From: Aequitasia blattaphilus
GTDB taxonomy: Bacteria > Bacillota > Clostridia > Lachnospirales > Lachnospiraceae
Direction of reading: 5' to 3'
NCBI RefSeq assembly: GCF_024721305.1
Contig: NZ_JAMXOD010000001.1
Location: forward strand, 124,001 to 188,000
DNA length: 64,000 nucleotides
Part shown: positions 9,051 through 16,131 of the stretch, in pieces
How the letters are laid out: each line of letters opens with the position of its first letter
Position numbering within the stretch: position 1 is the first letter of the stretch
The notes under the pieces: generated by a model
Told to the model about the DNA's origin: nothing
Database searches by the model: none
Seen by the model: only the letters and a program-made list of their open reading frames with translations
Made by a program: the position numbers and the translations under genes

Positions 9051-10040
9051 ATGAAAAAGAATAAGGCAATGAGAATGGCATCAGCCCTTTTAGTGGCTAC
9101 TCTTCTCACAACGTCAGTTATTAGTGGAGTATTTGCGAAGTATACCACAAAAGCAGAGGGAAACGATACTGCCCGGGTTGCAAAATGGGGAGTTGTGGCT
9201 AAGCTGGAGGGATCACTGTTTGGTCCGGAATATGCAGATGCCGCAGGAGGAAATACCGTTGACACATCGGGCAAGACGATTTCTGTCTCATCAAAAATGG
9301 GAAGAGACAGTTCCGATGCAGGCTACGGAGAGAATCTAGTAGCCCCAGGAACAAAAAGTAAAGACGGAGCCTTTACCTGCACCGTTACAGGTACGCCAGA
9401 GGTTGCCGGCGTTATTGACATAAAGGCAAAAGGGAAAAATATTTCTTTAGCCAAAGGAACTTATGCAAGGATGACGTTTGTTGGAAAAATCACGAAAGAT
9501 GAGTATGATGCTGGTGGAGAATATTATTACGACTATAAGAGAGATAATGATCCAAATAAGGAGAAAGCAGGTTATCGAAAGGCTACTTCGTGGGAGGCCA
9601 GCAAAGAATACTATCAAGCTGAAGAAATATGTACATTAGATACAGACTATTACCCAGTTGTCTTTAATCTTTCAAGTACAAGCAATACGGTTTCATCCGA
9701 CAGTTTGGCGGCAATTATAGGGCAGCTGAACACAGCAGCTTCCTTTGCACCAGGTGACACACTTGATACTAAGGTTCCGCAGATATCTTGGGAGTGGAAG
9801 TTCTGTAATAGTTCTCCAGCTTGTGGAGGATATAGCACGGAGACAGGTAGTGGAGCTTCAGCTTGTGTCTATTGTATTGCAGATACCATTTTGGGAGATG
9901 TCATGGCAGGTCATGACCCTTATATCTATACATCCGGTACGAATACGGATGGTGGCGGTCCATATTATCCGATGGCTTCAAATAAGAGTATCACAAATCT
10001 TTCGCTGGATATCAATATGGCGGTAAGACAAGTAGACTAG
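9051..10040 (+). CDS. SipW-dependent exported matrix protein (TasA/BsaA-like), four-Cys type
   Basis: A 329-residue exported protein. The N-terminus (RMASALLVATLLTTSVISG, then FAKYTTKAEGNDTARVAKWGV) matches the alternate signal peptide cut by SipW-type peptidases, as in TasA and the C. perfringens BsaA-type biofilm proteins. The mature part looks like a beta-sandwich. Near the C-terminus is ISWEWKFC, then a four-Cys cassette (C-x5-C-x13-C-x2-C), then ADTILGD, which lines up with the WPFE...DTYLGN segment of the third exported protein of this locus. It ends LDINMAVRQVD, echoed in the second four-Cys paralog. A good ribosome site (AGGAGGAAGG) precedes the ATG. The likely role is a filament or matrix subunit; this is inference. 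Confidence 0.75.
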   Translation: MKKNKAMRMASALLVATLLTTSVISGVFAKYTTKAEGNDTARVAKWGVVAKLEGSLFGPEYADAAGGNTVDTSGKTISVSSKMGRDSSDAGYGENLVAPGTKSKDGAFTCTVTGTPEVAGVIDIKAKGKNISLAKGTYARMTFVGKITKDEYDAGGEYYYDYKRDNDPNKEKAGYRKATSWEASKEYYQAEEICTLDTDYYPVVFNLSSTSNTVSSDSLAAIIGQLNTAASFAPGDTLDTKVPQISWEWKFCNSSPACGGYSTETGSGASACVYCIADTILGDVMAGHDPYIYTSGTNTDGGGPYYPMASNKSITNLSLDINMAVRQVD

Positions 10041-10061
10041 TCTGAGATACGAAGAAGATAG

Positions 10062-10093
10062 TACCCCTCAGTTTGCAATAGGGCTGAGGGGTA
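10062..10093 (+). terminator. intercistronic hairpin after the first matrix gene
   Basis: Perfect 10-base arms TACCCCTCAG and CTGAGGGGTA with a 12-base loop and no proper T-run. It may act as a partial terminator or as a 3' stabiliser, giving more of the abundant subunit mRNA than of the genes downstream. Confidence 0.55.
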
Positions 10094-10119
10094 AAGTTTC
10101 ATTATAAAGCAGGGTGTAA

Positions 10120-10872
10120 ATGGAAAAAAGAAGTGATAAAAAGAAAGAGATATTCATAGGTTTTCTTATACTATGGGTTATTCTGTCTGTGGCAATATTA
10201 GGGAATCGATTAGTGGAAGCAGCAAAGGCTGAAGGAAATACGATTTCCTTGCTGCAAACGACTGGAACTTCTGCCAATAATGAGGAGCAGATATGGGAAA
10301 CAACAACAGAGATTGAGGTTTTTCGTGCCGCCTATCAAAACGACAGCAAAGAGATTTCAGTTTTGTCTTCTAATGAGGATAAGGTAATTGCCCCGGGAAC
10401 GAATCAAGAATATACTTTTAAAATCAAGAATAATAGTGATGAGACTATGAGCTATAAAATGACCTGTGAAGTTTTCACAGAGCCAAAGGATTTGTTTTTT
10501 CCAGTTGAGATGTCTCTAAAAAGTTACAGTGGAAGCTACCTTTTAGGTGACGAAGACACCTTAGTAAATGTGGAGGATATTTCACTGATTACGGATTTGG
10601 CAGATTTGGCAGGGAATCATTATGCTTTCTACACCTTGAACTGGCAATGGCCCTTCGAGTGGGGAAATGATGAATATGATACTTATCTGGGAAACAGGGC
10701 TGTGGAGGAAGATTTAAAGGTAACCGTCGTCATTAAGACAATTGCAGAGATGGATACGGAAAGAAACGGAGAACCAAAAACAGGAGATGGTGCAAAAATC
10801 AAGTTGTGGCTTGGGATTGCAGGATTATGTTTGCTGATTATAATTGTTTTATACTTCAAAAGGAAAAAGTAG
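10120..10872 (+). CDS. TasA-like surface protein with LPXTG-like C-terminal anchor
   Basis: A 250-residue protein with a Lys-rich N-terminus and a membrane segment (about 11-28). The extracellular part carries NWQWPFEWGNDEYDTYLGN, the WxW...DTxLG signature of SipW-exported TasA-like proteins, without the four-Cys insert seen in its neighbours. The C-terminus is EPKTGD followed by a hydrophobic stretch and FKRKK, the layout of a sortase sorting signal, although the usual Leu is Glu. It is therefore likely to be held at the wall or membrane and could anchor or nucleate filaments of the neighbouring proteins, comparable in role to B. subtilis TapA. No sortase gene is in the window. Without sorting it would be a membrane protein with two segments. 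Confidence 0.65.
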   Translation: MEKRSDKKKEIFIGFLILWVILSVAILGNRLVEAAKAEGNTISLLQTTGTSANNEEQIWETTTEIEVFRAAYQNDSKEISVLSSNEDKVIAPGTNQEYTFKIKNNSDETMSYKMTCEVFTEPKDLFFPVEMSLKSYSGSYLLGDEDTLVNVEDISLITDLADLAGNHYAFYTLNWQWPFEWGNDEYDTYLGNRAVEEDLKVTVVIKTIAEMDTERNGEPKTGDGAKIKLWLGIAGLCLLIIIVLYFKRKK

Positions 10873-10876
10873 GAAA

Positions 10877-11431
10877 ATGAAAAGATCAAAAGCAATTATT
10901 CGAACGATTATGCTTTGTATGGTAGGAATATTCATAGGAATCAGCCTCTATATGTTTAATGCAAACAAAATAATGGGAAATGCACTTCCCATGCCTTTCG
11001 GATACGGAGTGGCTATGGTACTATCTGGAAGTATGGAGCCGAAGCTTTCGGTAGATGATTTGATCTTTGTGAAGCAGACAGATGATTTTAAGGAAGGTGA
11101 TATTGTTGTCTATCAGGAATCAGGATACCTGATAGTACATAGAGTTGTCAGCATGGATGGAGAGCGGGTTCAAACAAAAGGAGATGCAAACGATACAGGT
11201 GATGAGCCAATTGAGAAAAAGAAAATAGAAGGTAAGGTTATTGGCAGAGTTCCCTTTGTTGGAGGTATTATAAAAGTTCTTAAAACCCCAGTTGGTACAA
11301 TCAGTGTGCTTGTGTTGGCCTTTTTATTATTGGAGTTTTCCTATAAAAAAGAAAAGAACAAAGATGATGAAGAAATTGAAAAGATAAAGGAAGAAATTGA
11401 AAGGCTTAAGAAAGAGGAAGAAGCAAGATGA
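10877..11431 (+). CDS. sipW: second SipW-type signal peptidase I
   Basis: The start is taken at the ATG at 10877, directly after the previous stop with AGTAGG before it; the longer frame would overlap the preceding gene. The 184-residue product has an N-terminal membrane segment (about 9-27), nucleophile S52 in VLSGSMEPKLSVDD and base H88 in LIVHRVV, so it is again a Ser/His enzyme. A second membrane segment near 140-158 is followed by a highly charged helical tail (EEIEKIKEEIERLKKEEEAR). Its stop overlaps the next start (ATGA), coupling it to the second four-Cys exported protein, its probable substrate. Confidence 0.88.
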   Translation: MKRSKAIIRTIMLCMVGIFIGISLYMFNANKIMGNALPMPFGYGVAMVLSGSMEPKLSVDDLIFVKQTDDFKEGDIVVYQESGYLIVHRVVSMDGERVQTKGDANDTGDEPIEKKKIEGKVIGRVPFVGGIIKVLKTPVGTISVLVLAFLLLEFSYKKEKNKDDEEIEKIKEEIERLKKEEEAR

Positions 11432-12339
11432 AAGAAAACAGAGTAATGCGGATCGTAGCTTTTCTTTTACTAGGGGGATTGGTATCAACGGCTATTGTAA
11501 GTGGAGTGACTGCAAGGTATACCAGTAAAAAAGAGGGGAGCTATTCTGCAAAGGTTGCACCCAGTGGCGTTCTTACCGCTACAACAGGTACACTTTTTCA
11601 TGAAACGGTTGAACCCAACACGACCAGTCCAGAGGGCGGATTGACACTGGGGGTTCATGGGGTTTCAGAGATGCGGGGAGAAGTTTTATGCTCAGTAGAT
11701 TATCAAAATATTTTTCTGGGAGAAGGGGTCTGGGGAATTATGATTCCAGATGAAAGCGTAACGGAAGAATCTTATGGATATAGAACCTATTACACGTTTG
11801 ATTCTACAAGAGAAGTATACACAATAGAAGATACGTTTGCTCCAGATAAAGTATATTATTATATGGAAAATGAGGTTTATGTTGAGCCAGGAGGATATTG
11901 GCCGATTGCCTTCCAAATAGCAGATAATAGCGGAGGATATGTGGTGCAGGAGGATGCAAAAACGACAACAAATACTCTGGAAGAAGCAGTAAACGTAATG
12001 GAAAGCGGAGTAACAGGAACCTTTGAAGCATATGAAAATTTAACAGATCGTTTCGGAAACCAAAATATAACATGGAGTTGGATGAACTGTATAAGGGATA
12101 ACTTCTGTGAAAAAAATGGCATTGTAATTGAAGGTGGAGAAGGAAGTGAAGGAAATATCTGCGATAATTGTAAGCGTGACAGAATCATACAGAATCTGAT
12201 GAATGGAAGCACAGCGAGTGTTGTGAGAAAAGAATCAGAAGAACCGGAAATAACCTATAAAATCCAGGATCATACATCAGACAGATGCAATCTTAATGTG
12301 GATTTGAATTTAAATATTGTGGTAAACCAAATCGATTGA
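11428..12339 (+). CDS. second SipW-dependent exported matrix protein, four-Cys type
   Basis: A 303-residue paralog of the protein at 9051-10040. It starts with a SipW-type signal peptide (VMRIVAFLLLGGLVSTAIVS, then ARYTSKKEGSYSAKVAPSG). It shares the block ITWSWMNC, a four-Cys cassette C-x5-C-x17-C-x2-C, the following RDRIIQNLM, and a C-terminus LNLNIVVNQID. Overall similarity outside these blocks is low, so the two have diverged for a long time. Its start overlaps the stop of the second sipW by 4 bases. It is probably a minor or alternative filament subunit with its own dedicated peptidase. The Cys residues could bind metal or form disulfides; which is not decidable here. Confidence 0.72.
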   Translation: MKENRVMRIVAFLLLGGLVSTAIVSGVTARYTSKKEGSYSAKVAPSGVLTATTGTLFHETVEPNTTSPEGGLTLGVHGVSEMRGEVLCSVDYQNIFLGEGVWGIMIPDESVTEESYGYRTYYTFDSTREVYTIEDTFAPDKVYYYMENEVYVEPGGYWPIAFQIADNSGGYVVQEDAKTTTNTLEEAVNVMESGVTGTFEAYENLTDRFGNQNITWSWMNCIRDNFCEKNGIVIEGGEGSEGNICDNCKRDRIIQNLMNGSTASVVRKESEEPEITYKIQDHTSDRCNLNVDLNLNIVVNQID

Positions 12340-12346
12340 TACAAAC

Positions 12347-12376
12347 CAAAAGGGGCTCATCTCAGGATGGCCCCTG
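12347..12376. terminator. hairpin between convergent matrix and niaR genes
   Basis: AGGGGCtCATC and GATGGCCCCT pair around a 4-base loop. A T-run follows only when read on the minus strand, so it is a better terminator for niaR than for the matrix operon. Confidence 0.6.
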
Positions 12377-12379
12377 AAT

Positions 12380-12895
12380 TTAAATAATCAGGTATTTTTT
12401 TTCTTTTAAGGCGTTTTCCACATCATCCAATATCTCTTCGGAATCTGCTTCGATGGTATGGTAATGATAGCCAGAAGTAATATTCATAAGTGGAGTGGAC
12501 TTTCCGGATTTTATATCATTCAAAAAAAGGTTAGCATCCCGCCGGGATTTGATATTCATCGGTGCTTCTACACGTCCATAAATTTTATGATTCACAAAAA
12601 CATTGAGAATGCGGGCTCCATGATCGACAAAAGTATAGAGTTCATCCAGTATATCATCGGAACTGTGTCGAACCTTAAGAATGCGACGAGGAGTATCTGT
12701 ATCCCCGGCAGTATTTAGCACATACCCTTTATTAGTGGCAACAATATTATAATCAGCAACACGAAGAAGGGCAATATCTTGTACAATAACCTGACGGCTT
12801 ACTTGAAAATGTTTGGCAAGCTCGCTTCCGGATATGGGTATATCAGCGTCCTTTATATGTGATAATATGAGTTCTCTTCTCTTTTCCCCAGTCAA
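12380..12895 (-). CDS. niaR: NiaR-type transcriptional repressor of NAD synthesis
   Basis: An N-terminal winged helix (HTH_11, with ELAKHFQVSRQVIVQDIALL) is followed by a 3H domain with His residues in KVRHSS, TFVDHGARI and GYHYHTIEAD that would bind metal and niacin. The family represses NAD biosynthesis and niacin uptake genes when nicotinate is present. The best start is TTG at 12895: GGGAGG lies 5-6 bases ahead of it, just after the nadC stop. Upstream GTG and ATG codons (12919, 12910) lack such a site and would overlap nadC. It is the last gene of the nadA-nadB-nadC-niaR unit and so probably controls its own operon. Confidence 0.88.
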   Translation of the reverse strand: MTGEKRRELILSHIKDADIPISGSELAKHFQVSRQVIVQDIALLRVADYNIVATNKGYVLNTAGDTDTPRRILKVRHSSDDILDELYTFVDHGARILNVFVNHKIYGRVEAPMNIKSRRDANLFLNDIKSGKSTPLMNITSGYHYHTIEADSEEILDDVENALKEKKYLII

Positions 12896-12911
12896 AAAAA
12901 TACCTCCCATT

Positions 12912-13766
12912 CTATACACTGTGTAAATTTTTAAGTGATAAATCCAATATTGGTGAAGAATGTGTTAATGCTCCACTTGATATAAAGTCTACACCAATGG
13001 AGGTATAGTTTTCAACATTTTCTTTTGTGACATTTCCAGAACATTCGGTTTGTGCTCTTCCGTCGATATATTCAATTGCCTCCTTCATTTCTTCAACAGA
13101 CATATTGTCCAGCATAATAATATCAGCACCAGCTAAAACAGCTTCTTTTACCATGTCAAAATTTTCTACTTCCACCTCAATTTTACGCACAAAGGGTGCA
13201 TATTCCTTTGCCATGCGGACTGCATTTGCGACTCCACCGGCAGCACCGATATGATTATCCTTTAGTAAAATTCCGTCAGATAAATTATAGCGGTGGTTGT
13301 ATCCCCCGCCAACAGTAACTGCGTATTTCTCAAATATACGCATATTAGGAGTTGTTTTTCTGGTATCTAACAGTTTTGTCTTGCTTCCGTTTAAAAGCTT
13401 GGCTATGCTATTGGTATAGGTGGCAATTCCACTCATTCGTTGAAGAAAATTAAGGGCAGTGCGTTCTCCGGAGAGAAGTACTCTGATGTCCCCTCTTAAC
13501 AATGCAAGATGCTGACCCGGTTTTACCAAATCCCCATCCTTTACAGTGAATATAATTGCTACAGAAGGATCTAAAAGCTGGAATACACGTTCAAAAACAC
13601 CGAGGCCGGCAATAATACCTTCCTCTTTGCAAATCAAGGAAACTTCTCCTTCCTGCCCCTCTGGCATGACGGAGTTTGTCGTAATGTCTTCGCTGGTAAT
13701 ATCCTCCTTTAAAGCCTGTAATATTAAATCATCCGCATTTAATCCCATTGATATTTGATCTCTCAT
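12912..13766 (-). CDS. nadC: nicotinate-nucleotide pyrophosphorylase (carboxylating)
   Basis: Converts quinolinate and PRPP to nicotinate mononucleotide, the third step of de novo NAD synthesis. Family blocks seen include GERTALNFLQRMSGIAT, LDTRKTTPNMR, the Lys/His cluster KYAVTVGGGYNHRYNLSDG with ILLKDNH, and the IEVEVEN and IMLDN strands. About 284 residues, normal for the family. The start at 13766 (MRDQISMG) has AAAGGA upstream; ATGs at 13793 and 13748 are alternatives. It overlaps the end of nadB, which suggests translational coupling. Confidence 0.95.
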   Translation of the reverse strand: MRDQISMGLNADDLILQALKEDITSEDITTNSVMPEGQEGEVSLICKEEGIIAGLGVFERVFQLLDPSVAIIFTVKDGDLVKPGQHLALLRGDIRVLLSGERTALNFLQRMSGIATYTNSIAKLLNGSKTKLLDTRKTTPNMRIFEKYAVTVGGGYNHRYNLSDGILLKDNHIGAAGGVANAVRMAKEYAPFVRKIEVEVENFDMVKEAVLAGADIIMLDNMSVEEMKEAIEYIDGRAQTECSGNVTKENVENYTSIGVDFISSGALTHSSPILDLSLKNLHSV

Positions 13767-15051
13767 GATGTTTTCTCGTCCTTTCGATTTCATCTTTTAC
13801 AAGTTTACGATACGTCTTTTTCAAACCTTCATAGTCCTCATAAGGCTCTAAGCTTATGCGGTTTGTATGGCCATGGTTTACGATAGAGGTACTAATTGTT
13901 TTCTTAATTTCCTGAGCACATCGTTTGGCAAATACAAGGCTTTCCAATAAGGAATTACTAGCCAGTCGGTTTGCCCCGTGAACCCCATTGCAGCTGGTTT
14001 CTCCTATGGCGAAAAGCTGAGCCATGGAAGTTGCACCCCTGGTATCGGTTTCGATACCGCCCATATAGTAATGCTGAGCTGGTACGACAGGGATACATTC
14101 TTGTGTTAAATCATAGCCCTCTTCTAAACAGCGTTGATAGATATTGGGAAAGCGTTCCAGTATCTTTTCTTTGGAAAGAGCCTCCAAAGACAGCCATACA
14201 TAAGGGGTATTGTCAATCTCCATTTGCTTGTATATTGCATGGGCTAACAAATCCCGGGGAAGAAGCTCGTCAACAAATCTTTTCATCTGTGCATCGTACA
14301 GAAAAGCCCCTTCACCCCGGAGAGATTCGGAAATTAAAAAGCGCCTTCCCGGTTTCTTCATATATAAGGTAGTTGGATGAATCTGCACGTAATCCACATC
14401 TTTGAGCTTGATACCGTTCTTTATCGCAACAGCTAAACCATCTCCGGTTAAATGCGGGTAATTGGTAGAGTGCTCGTATAGTCCGCCAATACCTCCGCAG
14501 GCCAGGACTGTACGGCTGGCTTCAATTTTGATTAAAGAGCCATCTATTGTACGACCAATAATACCATAGCAGGTGTTTTTTCCGCAAATAAGGTCTACCA
14601 TAGTAAGATGGGGAATAAGCTCGATATTATTCCGTTCTCTGACCCTTTGAAGAAGCTTTGTGGTAATTTCCTCGCCAGTAATATCCTTGTGATAAAGGAT
14701 ACGTGGTTTGGAGTGGGCTCCTTCTCTGGTGAATTTAAGATGCTGATTTTGACGTTCAAATTCAACGCCGTAGTAAATTAAATCCTGTATGATTTTCTGG
14801 GAAGATCGAATCATAATGTCTACGGATTCCTTACAATTTTCATAGTGGCCAGCTTTTAAAGTGTCCTCCATATAGGAATCATAATCCTCAGAATCCGGGA
14901 GGACGCAGATACCCCCTTGTGCCAAAAAAGAATTACTCTCGGATAAATCCTTTTTAGAGATTAGAAGGATATTCAAATTCCTTGGTAAATTTAAAGCACA
15001 GAACAGGCCGGCAACACCTGTTCCAACAATAATTACATCTTTTCTTCTCAT
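13729..15051 (-). CDS. nadB: L-aspartate oxidase
   Basis: A 440-residue flavoprotein that oxidises aspartate to iminoaspartate, feeding quinolinate synthase. The N-terminal FAD motif reads VIIVGTGVAGLFCALNL; SNSFLAQGGI, LACGGIGGLYEHSTNY, HPTTLY and GETSCNGVHGANRLASNSLL are characteristic NadB segments. Somewhat shorter than the about 530-residue E. coli enzyme because the C-terminal helical domain is reduced, as in many Clostridia. In anaerobes fumarate can replace oxygen as acceptor. It begins 9 bases after nadA and overlaps nadC. Confidence 0.95.
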   Translation of the reverse strand: MRRKDVIIVGTGVAGLFCALNLPRNLNILLISKKDLSESNSFLAQGGICVLPDSEDYDSYMEDTLKAGHYENCKESVDIMIRSSQKIIQDLIYYGVEFERQNQHLKFTREGAHSKPRILYHKDITGEEITTKLLQRVRERNNIELIPHLTMVDLICGKNTCYGIIGRTIDGSLIKIEASRTVLACGGIGGLYEHSTNYPHLTGDGLAVAIKNGIKLKDVDYVQIHPTTLYMKKPGRRFLISESLRGEGAFLYDAQMKRFVDELLPRDLLAHAIYKQMEIDNTPYVWLSLEALSKEKILERFPNIYQRCLEEGYDLTQECIPVVPAQHYYMGGIETDTRGATSMAQLFAIGETSCNGVHGANRLASNSLLESLVFAKRCAQEIKKTISTSIVNHGHTNRISLEPYEDYEGLKKTYRKLVKDEIERTRKHHERSNINGIKCG

Positions 15052-15060
15052 GTCATTTCC

Positions 15061-15969
15061 TCATTTTGCTAATTCAAGCATCCGCTCTAATGGTTTATAG
15101 GTTTGTTGTCTTAAGTCTTCATGAATAAGCACTTCGTTTTCTCCAGTTTTTAATGTATGATGGACTTTCTCTAAAGTGATTTTCTTCATATCAGGACAGA
15201 TTTGTTTAACTTCTACACTATGAAAAATCTTGTTGGGGTTCCTTCTTAAGAGTTCATGGGTTACGCCTGTTTCCGTACAGAGAATGAATTCTTTAGCATT
15301 ACTGTTTGTAGCATATTCTATAATTCCAGAGGTACTTCCCACATAGTCACCAAGTTCGATTATTTCCATAGGACATTCTGGGTGTACCAGAACCTTCGCA
15401 GCTTTTTTCTCCCACATTAGCTGGATTAGATTTTCTTTCTGTATACTGGCATGAACGTGGCAGTAACCAGGATTGAAAATAAAATTCTTTTCCGGAAGCA
15501 GGGAGGCAATATAGCGTCCGAGATGCTCATCCGGGATAAAAAGAATATTTTTGTTGGGAAGTGCTGCTACAATTTTCAGTGCATTTGATGAGGTTACACA
15601 AACATCTGAAACAGCCTTTAGCTTTGCAGATGAATTGATATAACAGACAACAGCAAGGTCTTCAGTTTCTTCACGCAATTTGCGAATGTGTTCTGCTTCC
15701 GCCATATGAGCCATGGGGCAATCGGCTGTTGGTTCTGGAAGAAGAACGGTTTTTTGAGGGTTTAGAATTTTTGCACTTTCACCCATAAAGGACACACCAC
15801 AGAATACAATTGTATTTTGAGGTACTTTTGTTGCAAGTTCACTTAGATAGTAGGAATCACCAATATAGTCTGCGATTTCCTGGATTTCATCTGGCACGTA
15901 ATAGTGAGCGAGTATAACAGCATCCTTTTCCTTCTTTAGAGATTCAATCTCTTTTACTAGTTTTTTCAT
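15061..15969 (-). CDS. nadA: quinolinate synthase
   Basis: Condenses iminoaspartate with dihydroxyacetone phosphate to quinolinate, using a [4Fe-4S] cluster. Typical segments are ILAHYYVPDEIQEIADYIGDS near the N-terminus, VFCGVSFMGESAKIL, FIPDEHLG, HPECPMEI and STSGIIEY. The conserved Cys residues (VFCGV, VHPECPM and IKQICPDM-like KQICPDM) are present as cluster ligands. The start at 15969 is set by GAGGAGGATGTT before the ATG; the longer frame adds 8 residues without support. It is first in the NAD operon and carries the only clear promoter. Confidence 0.95.
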   Translation of the reverse strand: MKKLVKEIESLKKEKDAVILAHYYVPDEIQEIADYIGDSYYLSELATKVPQNTIVFCGVSFMGESAKILNPQKTVLLPEPTADCPMAHMAEAEHIRKLREETEDLAVVCYINSSAKLKAVSDVCVTSSNALKIVAALPNKNILFIPDEHLGRYIASLLPEKNFIFNPGYCHVHASIQKENLIQLMWEKKAAKVLVHPECPMEIIELGDYVGSTSGIIEYATNSNAKEFILCTETGVTHELLRRNPNKIFHSVEVKQICPDMKKITLEKVHHTLKTGENEVLIHEDLRQQTYKPLERMLELAK

Positions 15970-15991
15970 AACATCCTCCTCGTGGCAATTC

Positions 15992-16004
15992 ACTGACAGT
16001 CAGT
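15992..16004. promoter_or_regulatory. 13-base palindrome at the nadA transcription start
   Basis: ACTGACAGTCAGT is a perfect palindrome around one central base. It sits at the predicted transcription start and touches the -10 box, so it is a second possible operator beside the repeat in the promoter spacer. Confidence 0.4.
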
Positions 16005-16030
16005 ATAACACAAGTGTTTACAGGTGACAA
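16002..16030 (-). promoter_or_regulatory. nadA operon promoter with candidate NiaR operator
   Basis: On the minus strand TTGTCA and TATACT are separated by 17 bases. On the plus strand the spacer region carries ACAAGTGTTT and ACAGGTGACA, two related half-sites exactly 10 bases apart. Position and the presence of niaR in the operon point to NiaR binding; the assignment is inference. Confidence 0.6.
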
Positions 16031-16059
16031 GACAGATGCAGGGGTAAGATATATTATCC

Positions 16060-16088
16060 TTTACTTTTTTTGATGAATAAATCATAAT
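16060..16088 (+). promoter_or_regulatory. probable ddl promoter
   Basis: TTTACT and CATAAT with a 17-base spacer, about 44 bases before the ddl start. Confidence 0.5.
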
Positions 16089-16131
16089 AAGGAATATGAA
16101 ACAGATTTAGAGTGGTGGTTTAGAAGGGAGA

